Below are positions 31,992 through 36,832 of a stretch of 36,832 nucleotides of DNA, piece by piece. Each line of letters starts with the position of its first letter. Positions within the stretch are counted from its first letter, which is position 1. The notes under the pieces are model-generated. The model saw nothing but the letters and a program-made list of their open reading frames with translations, made no database searches and was not told where the DNA came from. Position numbers and translations under genes: made by a program. This DNA is from Acidobacteriota bacterium (lineage in GTDB: Bacteria; Acidobacteriota; Terriglobia; Bryobacterales; UBA6623), in NCBI GenBank assembly GCA_027624045.1, contig JAQBUE010000030.1, forward strand, positions 1-36,832, in the 5' to 3' direction.

Positions 31992-34058
31992 TCACAGCCC
32001 CAAGCCACGCCGCCGTCGTAGACGGAACACGGTATATTCGTCGTCAGCGTATTCCCGCTCGGGCTGGTAACGTTCCGCGATCAGCTCCTGGAAACGGGCG
32101 TTCATCATCGTCGGGATAACGGCGTAGTCGTAATCCCGCTCAGCCAAGTAGCCCGCCGTCGTGCCAATGATGTCTGAGTTCCTCCCTTTGGCGGTGGCAA
32201 AATGGAACCGGCCGGGCGACGGTGAGTAACCCCGGGCGGCGTTGTTCACGCTCAGTATCAAAGCGTCCTGAGGCACGTTCGCCCACAGATATTCGATCGA
32301 GGTGTAGTAGGTCAGCGTTTGGCGCAGATACTGCTCGCGGTCGAGGCGTCCGGCGAAATAGAGAAGCTGCGGAGCGTTGATTTCGCTGATCATCGCGGGC
32401 AGCAGAGCAAACAAGAAACTGTAGGCCACGGCCGCCAGCAGCGATCCCTTGATGAGCCTCCCGGCTGATTCGTAAAAGGCCGTCAGACGGCTCGCGGTAA
32501 GCACCGCCAAGATGCAAAACGGTACGATCGCGTAGCGCACAATCAGCCATACGTACCCCAGGTAAGCTAGGTGGACCACAACCGCGAAAACACAGATCAA
32601 TTCAGTACCGCTCCACTTCTTGCGGCGCACCCACAAGAACAGCGGGCCGAACAACACTAGAAAGATGCCGCAAGGGTTGTTTGATGGCGATTCAAACGTC
32701 TGGACTCCCTTGAAATGCGTCACCCAGGGGTACATCAGGTACAACAGATGAGCCGGCGGCCGGTCTCCGCGTCTCGGCGATACTGTTTTTCCAGCGTCGT
32801 CGGCGACCCGCGGATACAGCGGGTTCCCCGTAAGTTGGTAGGTGCGCGCGTGCCAGTAGAAACCAAACGTGACGCCGATCAGCAAGCACATCGCGAGAAG
32901 GCGTGGCCGCCGCCAGACGATCGTCAGATACAGCAGCCCCAGCGGCGCGGCGCCGAACACCGCCGTGTGCTTCACGCCAAAGCTCGACGCCAGCAAGAAC
33001 ACGCCGACGTAAATCCAATGGTCTGCCCGCTCTTCCCGGTAGCGCAGGAAGCAGTGGAGCGCCCCCAACTGGTAGAGCACAAGCATGAAGTCGTTCTTGA
33101 AACTGCCGCCCGTCCAATGCAAAAAAGGGATAGTGGCGGCGGCAACGACTCCCATAACCGCCGCCGGGCGGCTCAGCCCAAGCCGTCTCGCAAGCGCGTA
33201 CAGCAGCAGGAGTGAGAGCACGAAGAACAGCGGATTGACCATCTGTGCCGCCATCTGCCCGCCCGTGATGTAGGCCAGCGTCATCAGCACTTCCCCGCCC
33301 TGGGGATAGTACGAGTAAGGCATGGCCGGCACCGGCTCCAGCCCGCCCACTTCGGCGTAGTGCCTCACCTCCGCCAGATGAAACAGCATGGCGTCGGCGC
33401 TGATGGTGGGCGACAGCATGAACATCATGGTGCAGATCATGAATACGCCGGCAAACGCCATCGCCACGCCGGTCAACGGGCGGGCCAGTTCTGCATCGCC
33501 GCGCCAGCCGGCCAGCGCTCCGCGCAATGCGGACGCCAAGTCACGCAGCCGGCCGAAAAAGAGTAAGCAAGGCGCGGCCAGTAAGACCCACATAACGCCC
33601 GCATAGTAGGCATCCGCCAGCCCCAACAGGAACATCGACACGGTCAGAAACGCCATGCCAACAGCCGCGGAAAGAGCAATGTCCTCGGCATGCGAGTGGG
33701 TGACGACGCCAAGACGATCGAGACAGAATTTCCCAATCCCGTAAGAGGCCGCCAGCATCAGCAGCAGGACGGCCGTCGATCGCGGTTCATAGAGCAGGCA
33801 GCCGGCGAGCAGCAACGCCGCGAAAAGCAACGGCTCATGCCGCCACAGCCCTCGCTTGCGGATCACCGTGTAGGCGAGGACCGCGCCGGCCAGTGCAGGC
33901 AGCAACCACAGGATCAAGCGGTAGTATTGAGGCCCCGGGCTACTGAAATATTCAACATGCCACCAGAACGGGCCTACTGTCAGGTACAGCCCGAAGGCAA
34001 GCCAAAGCCACCATCCGTACGCGGCCAGGGGCGACCGAAAACGACTCGTCAACTCCAC
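31992..34058 (-). CDS. GT-C-type membrane glycosyltransferase-like protein
   Basis: 688 residues with roughly a dozen hydrophobic segments and large polar loops, in keeping with the GT-C superfamily (ArnT, PMT and RgtA-type lipid-linked sugar transferases). The N-terminal loop region near residue 210 (MLSPTISADAMLFHLAEVRH) holds acidic and His residues where GT-C enzymes have their catalytic loop, and PYSYYPQGGEVLMTLAYITG follows it. The last 130 residues are soluble and would lie outside the membrane (WANVPQDALILSVNNAARGY). The donor would be a polyprenyl-phosphate sugar, and the acceptor may be a lipid or protein, but neither is visible. The ATG has GGTGGAGTT-type sequence close by. Divergent from maeB. 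Confidence 0.72.
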   Translation of the reverse strand: MELTSRFRSPLAAYGWWLWLAFGLYLTVGPFWWHVEYFSSPGPQYYRLILWLLPALAGAVLAYTVIRKRGLWRHEPLLFAALLLAGCLLYEPRSTAVLLLMLAASYGIGKFCLDRLGVVTHSHAEDIALSAAVGMAFLTVSMFLLGLADAYYAGVMWVLLAAPCLLFFGRLRDLASALRGALAGWRGDAELARPLTGVAMAFAGVFMICTMMFMLSPTISADAMLFHLAEVRHYAEVGGLEPVPAMPYSYYPQGGEVLMTLAYITGGQMAAQMVNPLFFVLSLLLLYALARRLGLSRPAAVMGVVAAATIPFLHWTGGSFKNDFMLVLYQLGALHCFLRYREERADHWIYVGVFLLASSFGVKHTAVFGAAPLGLLYLTIVWRRPRLLAMCLLIGVTFGFYWHARTYQLTGNPLYPRVADDAGKTVSPRRGDRPPAHLLYLMYPWVTHFKGVQTFESPSNNPCGIFLVLFGPLFLWVRRKKWSGTELICVFAVVVHLAYLGYVWLIVRYAIVPFCILAVLTASRLTAFYESAGRLIKGSLLAAVAYSFLFALLPAMISEINAPQLLYFAGRLDREQYLRQTLTYYTSIEYLWANVPQDALILSVNNAARGYSPSPGRFHFATAKGRNSDIIGTTAGYLAERDYDYAVIPTMMNARFQELIAERYQPEREYADDEYTVFRLRRRRGLGL

Positions 34059-34202
34059 CTCGATACTCTCGCACGGTTAGCGGCCCAGGGGAAAGCCGCC
34101 GCTCCGCATCACCACCGGGATAGCGCTCCGCGGCACACCCGAGGCATCCGCTTCGTCATAATAAAGCCCGCCCCTCCAACCGATTACCGAGGTGAACGCT
34201 GA

Positions 34203-36467
34203 ATGCCTGTTCGGAAACAAGATGCTCTCGATTATCATGCCCTGCCCATCCCCGGCAAGATTTCTGTCCAGCCCACCAAGCCCTTCCGCACCCAACTCGA
34301 CCTGAGCCTCGCCTATACGCCGGGCGTGGCCGAGGCCTGCCTGGAGATCGCTCGTGACCCCGAAAAGGTTTGGAAGTATACGTCCCGCGCGAATCTTGTC
34401 GCCGTGGTCACCAACGGCACAGCCGTGCTCGGCCTGGGGAATATCGGCGCCGCCGCCAGTAAGCCGGTCATGGAAGGCAAAGCCGTGCTCTTCAAGCGCT
34501 TTGCTGACATTGATGTCTTCGATATCGAGCTGAACACGCAAGATCCCGACGAGATCATCCAGGTCGTGAAGATGATCGAACCAACCTTCGGCGGCATCAA
34601 TCTGGAGGACATCAAGGCGCCCGAGTGTTTCTACATTGAAGAGACCCTCCGTGACGCGGTGGATATCCCCGTCTTCCACGACGATCAGCACGGCACCGCC
34701 ATCATCAGCGGGGCCGCCTTGATTAACGCCCTGCAGCTCGCGGACAAGAAAGCCGCCGATGTCCAAGTCGTTTTCAACGGCGCCGGTGCCGCCAGCACGG
34801 CCTGCGCCAACCTCTACCTGCGTCTCGGCGTCCGTCCTGAGAATCTGCTGATGTGCGATTCCAAGGGCGTCATCTATCAAGGGCGGACCGCGGGCATGAA
34901 TCCTTACAAACAGCGATTCGCTCGCGACACCAGCCGCCGCACTCTCACCGAAGCCCTCGAAGGCGCGGATGTATTCGTGGGGGTTTCCGTCGCCAATGCC
35001 GTCACGGGAGAAATGCTCAAACGCATGGGGCCAAAGCCAATCGTTTTCGCCCTCGCCAACCCTGACCCGGAAATCGGCTATGAAGAGGCGATCGCTGCAC
35101 GAGCTGACGTCATCATGGCTACGGGACGATCGGACTATCCCAACCAGGTCAACAATGTCCTCGGCTTCCCCTTTATCTTCCGGGGAGCGCTCGACGTACA
35201 CGCCACCACGATCAACGAAGAAATGAAACTGGCCGCCGCGCACGCGCTAGCCGATCTCACACGGCTCGACGTGCCCGATTCGGTGCGCCGCATCTATCGC
35301 GGGGAAGACCTCCAGTTCGGACCCCGTTACATCATTCCCAAGCCGTTCGATCCACGCGTTCTTGAGGCGGTCGCCACCGCCGTTGCGAAAGCCGCCATCG
35401 ACAGCGGAGTCGCCCGCAAGGTGCTTGACATCGAACAGTATTCCGCGTCGGTCGCTTTGCGGCTCGATTCATCGCAACAGGTCTTTCAAGTGATCGTGCA
35501 CCGCGCCCAGGCCGATCCGCGCCGGATTGTGTTCCCGGAAGGCGACCACGAAAAGATTGTTCACGCCGCCCGAATTCTGCACGAGGAGGGAATCGCCTAT
35601 CCGGTCTTGCTTGGTAAGGCAGAAGACATTGCCGCGACGGCGAAACAGATACAGGTTTCGCTTGATGGCATTGAAATCATCGATCCGGCGGCGCACCCTC
35701 GCTGGGAGGAGTATCGCCAATCCCTCTATGAATCCCGGCAGCGCAAGGGCGTAACACTCGACGAAGCCGCCGAGATGCTTCGCAACGCGACTGTCTTTGG
35801 CGCCATGATGGTTCGCCACGGCGATGTGGATGGAATGGTGGCGGGCGTCCGCCAGCATTACCCGGAAACCATTCGCCCGGCGCTGCAGGTGGTCGGCGTG
35901 CGTCCCGGGGTGCGGCGTGTCGCAGGACTCTACATGCTGATCTTGAATCGTCAGATGTATTTCCTTGCCGACGCGACGGTCAACATCGACCCGACAGCCG
36001 AAGATCTCGCTGAAATCACCCTGCTCGCCGCCGAACGGATACGTCACTTTGACCTCGAACCGCGCGTGGCGCTGCTCAGCTTTTCAAACTTTGGCTCAAC
36101 GCCTCATCCCTCCGCGGAAAAGGTCAGGCGGGCCGTGGAACTCGTCAAACAAGCCGCTCCCGATCTGATCGTTGATGGAGAGATGCAGGCCGATACGGCC
36201 CTCAATCCAGACCTGATCGAGGAGTACTTTCCTTTCTCGAAGCTCCGCGCACAAGCCAATCTGCTCGTGTTTCCCAATCTCGAGGCAGCCAATATCAGTT
36301 ACAAGCTGCTGGCCGGCCTTGCCGGCGCCCAAGCCGTCGGACCGATCCTTCTCGGCATGGGTGGCCCCATAGGCGTCGTTCAAAAAGGTATCGACATTCA
36401 GGACATCGTCAACATGGCGGCGATCACGGTTCTCGATGCGCAGGAAGCAGATCCGCGGGTTGTTTGA
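34203..36467 (+). CDS. maeB: NADP-type malic enzyme with C-terminal phosphotransacetylase domain
   Basis: 754 residues, the full length of the MaeB type. Residues about 1-420 are the malic enzyme: the catalytic Tyr38 in SLAYTPGV, the catalytic Lys93 in [20 protein letters not shown], a metal site in HDDQHGTAI, and a dinucleotide-binding FNGAGAAS. Residues about 430-754 are the phosphate acetyltransferase-like domain ([36 protein letters not shown]), which in known MaeB proteins regulates the enzyme and is usually inactive as an acetyltransferase. It decarboxylates malate to pyruvate and makes NADPH. GAGGTG lies 8 bases before the ATG. No partner genes are next to it. A large reading frame on the opposite strand is only its shadow. 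Confidence 0.95.
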   Translation: MPVRKQDALDYHALPIPGKISVQPTKPFRTQLDLSLAYTPGVAEACLEIARDPEKVWKYTSRANLVAVVTNGTAVLGLGNIGAAASKPVMEGKAVLFKRFADIDVFDIELNTQDPDEIIQVVKMIEPTFGGINLEDIKAPECFYIEETLRDAVDIPVFHDDQHGTAIISGAALINALQLADKKAADVQVVFNGAGAASTACANLYLRLGVRPENLLMCDSKGVIYQGRTAGMNPYKQRFARDTSRRTLTEALEGADVFVGVSVANAVTGEMLKRMGPKPIVFALANPDPEIGYEEAIAARADVIMATGRSDYPNQVNNVLGFPFIFRGALDVHATTINEEMKLAAAHALADLTRLDVPDSVRRIYRGEDLQFGPRYIIPKPFDPRVLEAVATAVAKAAIDSGVARKVLDIEQYSASVALRLDSSQQVFQVIVHRAQADPRRIVFPEGDHEKIVHAARILHEEGIAYPVLLGKAEDIAATAKQIQVSLDGIEIIDPAAHPRWEEYRQSLYESRQRKGVTLDEAAEMLRNATVFGAMMVRHGDVDGMVAGVRQHYPETIRPALQVVGVRPGVRRVAGLYMLILNRQMYFLADATVNIDPTAEDLAEITLLAAERIRHFDLEPRVALLSFSNFGSTPHPSAEKVRRAVELVKQAAPDLIVDGEMQADTALNPDLIEEYFPFSKLRAQANLLVFPNLEAANISYKLLAGLAGAQAVGPILLGMGGPIGVVQKGIDIQDIVNMAAITVLDAQEADPRVV

Positions 36468-36773
36468 AAATAGATGTTTTTGATTTATTGGGAGTGAGTC
36501 ATGCGCCAGAGGCGGCGACCCTGCGGGTGAAGCGTTGACTTCAGGCACTGGCGGGCCGGCTATGGCGCCGCGAAATCCTGAATTCCGGGCGCCGACCCTG
36601 TGGACAGAAGGGGAAGGCCATATCGTCAACCGCACTATCGCACGCGACGGACGAGCCCGGTGCCGTCGTGGGAACCCGAGCAAGTCAGGAAACTCTCCGC
36701 GCGAGAACCGGGAGACTTCCGCTCCGCTTACCATTGTCCCCGTTTTCTGAGCTGGCCCGTGTATACAGAGTTG
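36468..36773. other. Non-coding end region of the window
   Basis: About 300 bases after maeB with no reading frame I can support. GTATACAGAGTTG at 36761-36773 resembles the GTATACAGACTTG near the XRE promoter (12 of 13 positions). No terminator is clear. Confidence 0.4.
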
Positions 36774-36830
36774 TCCAATGCAAGATGATCCTGAAAGGAG
36801 GGAGTGTTTCCAATACAAGATGATCCTGAA
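36774..36830 (+). repeat. Tandem 22-bp direct repeat at the window end
   Basis: Two copies of a 22-base unit that reads TCCAATGCAAGATGATCC... then CTGAA: 36774-36795 and 36809-36830, identical but for one base (G or A at the seventh position), 35 bases apart. The first is followed by AAGGAGGG, a Shine-Dalgarno-like stretch. The window ends inside or just after the second copy, so further units or a mobile element may follow. Confidence 0.75.
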
Positions 36831-36832
36831 GA

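Noticed and set aside
34077..35243. Long minus-strand reading frame opposite maeB
   Set aside because: It lies antisense to a clear malic enzyme gene and has no recognisable sequence features; it is a GC-rich shadow.
36096..36818. Minus-strand frame running from maeB to the window end
   Set aside because: Most of it is opposite maeB and the rest shows no recognisable protein; no promoter or ribosome binding site.
36540..36832. Group II intron or insertion-sequence end at the right edge
   Set aside because: I saw no reverse transcriptase or transposase frame and no clear domain V; only the direct repeat remains supported.
1..36832. CRISPR array, tRNA or rRNA genes
   Set aside because: No regularly spaced repeats of suitable length and no cloverleaf other than the tmRNA were found by eye.

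Overview
The window is GC-rich, gene-dense bacterial chromosome with no tRNA, rRNA, CRISPR array or complete mobile element. The gene content fits an Acidobacteriota genome, most likely the Bryobacterales/Solibacter group: large exported TPR, beta-propeller and VIT-vWA proteins, an Asp-box sialidase with a Cys-Cys-Gly motif, a SprA-type metalloprotease, UbiX, and a malic enzyme fused to a phosphotransacetylase domain. This is inference from gene content, not a phylogenetic result.

Layout. 1-707: a dienelactone hydrolase whose N-terminus is cut by an in-frame stop. 810-16043 (minus strand): a tight six-gene operon, in transcription order a propeller membrane protein, a VIT-vWA protein, a ~2,400-residue TPR protein, an exported unknown protein, a minimal penicillin-binding transpeptidase and a SpoIID-like glycan-processing protein. 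Five of the six genes are translationally coupled or nearly so, and one promoter candidate lies in front. 16381-20210: a SprA-type metalloprotease, a hexapeptide-repeat (GlmU-like) protein, a sialidase and a small unknown protein. 20403-22723: an exported propeller-like protein followed by an exported Ig-like protein split by a one-base shift in a C7 run. 22792-26981: a squalene-cyclase-fold protein with a CxxCH motif, a glycosyltransferase, MsrA, a pair of membrane proteins, and an unlisted 59-codon gene for an exported Cys-rich micropeptide. 27320-30699: an SMP-30-like propeller gene coupled to a conserved unknown gene, a small unknown gene and an XRE regulator. 30700-31861: an operator-rich divergent region, ubiX and a one-piece tmRNA. 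31992-36467: a GT-C membrane glycosyltransferase and maeB. The last 365 bases hold no convincing gene but end in a tandem 22-bp direct repeat.

How the genes may work together. The long operon is the main candidate for an undescribed system: an envelope-anchored TPR scaffold, a vWA adhesion/assembly protein, a sensor-like propeller and two peptidoglycan enzyme types made from one transcript. The region around 30.7 kb looks like a regulatory switch, with a perfect 20-bp palindrome plus a third half-site, and a separate GTATAC pair over the XRE promoter.
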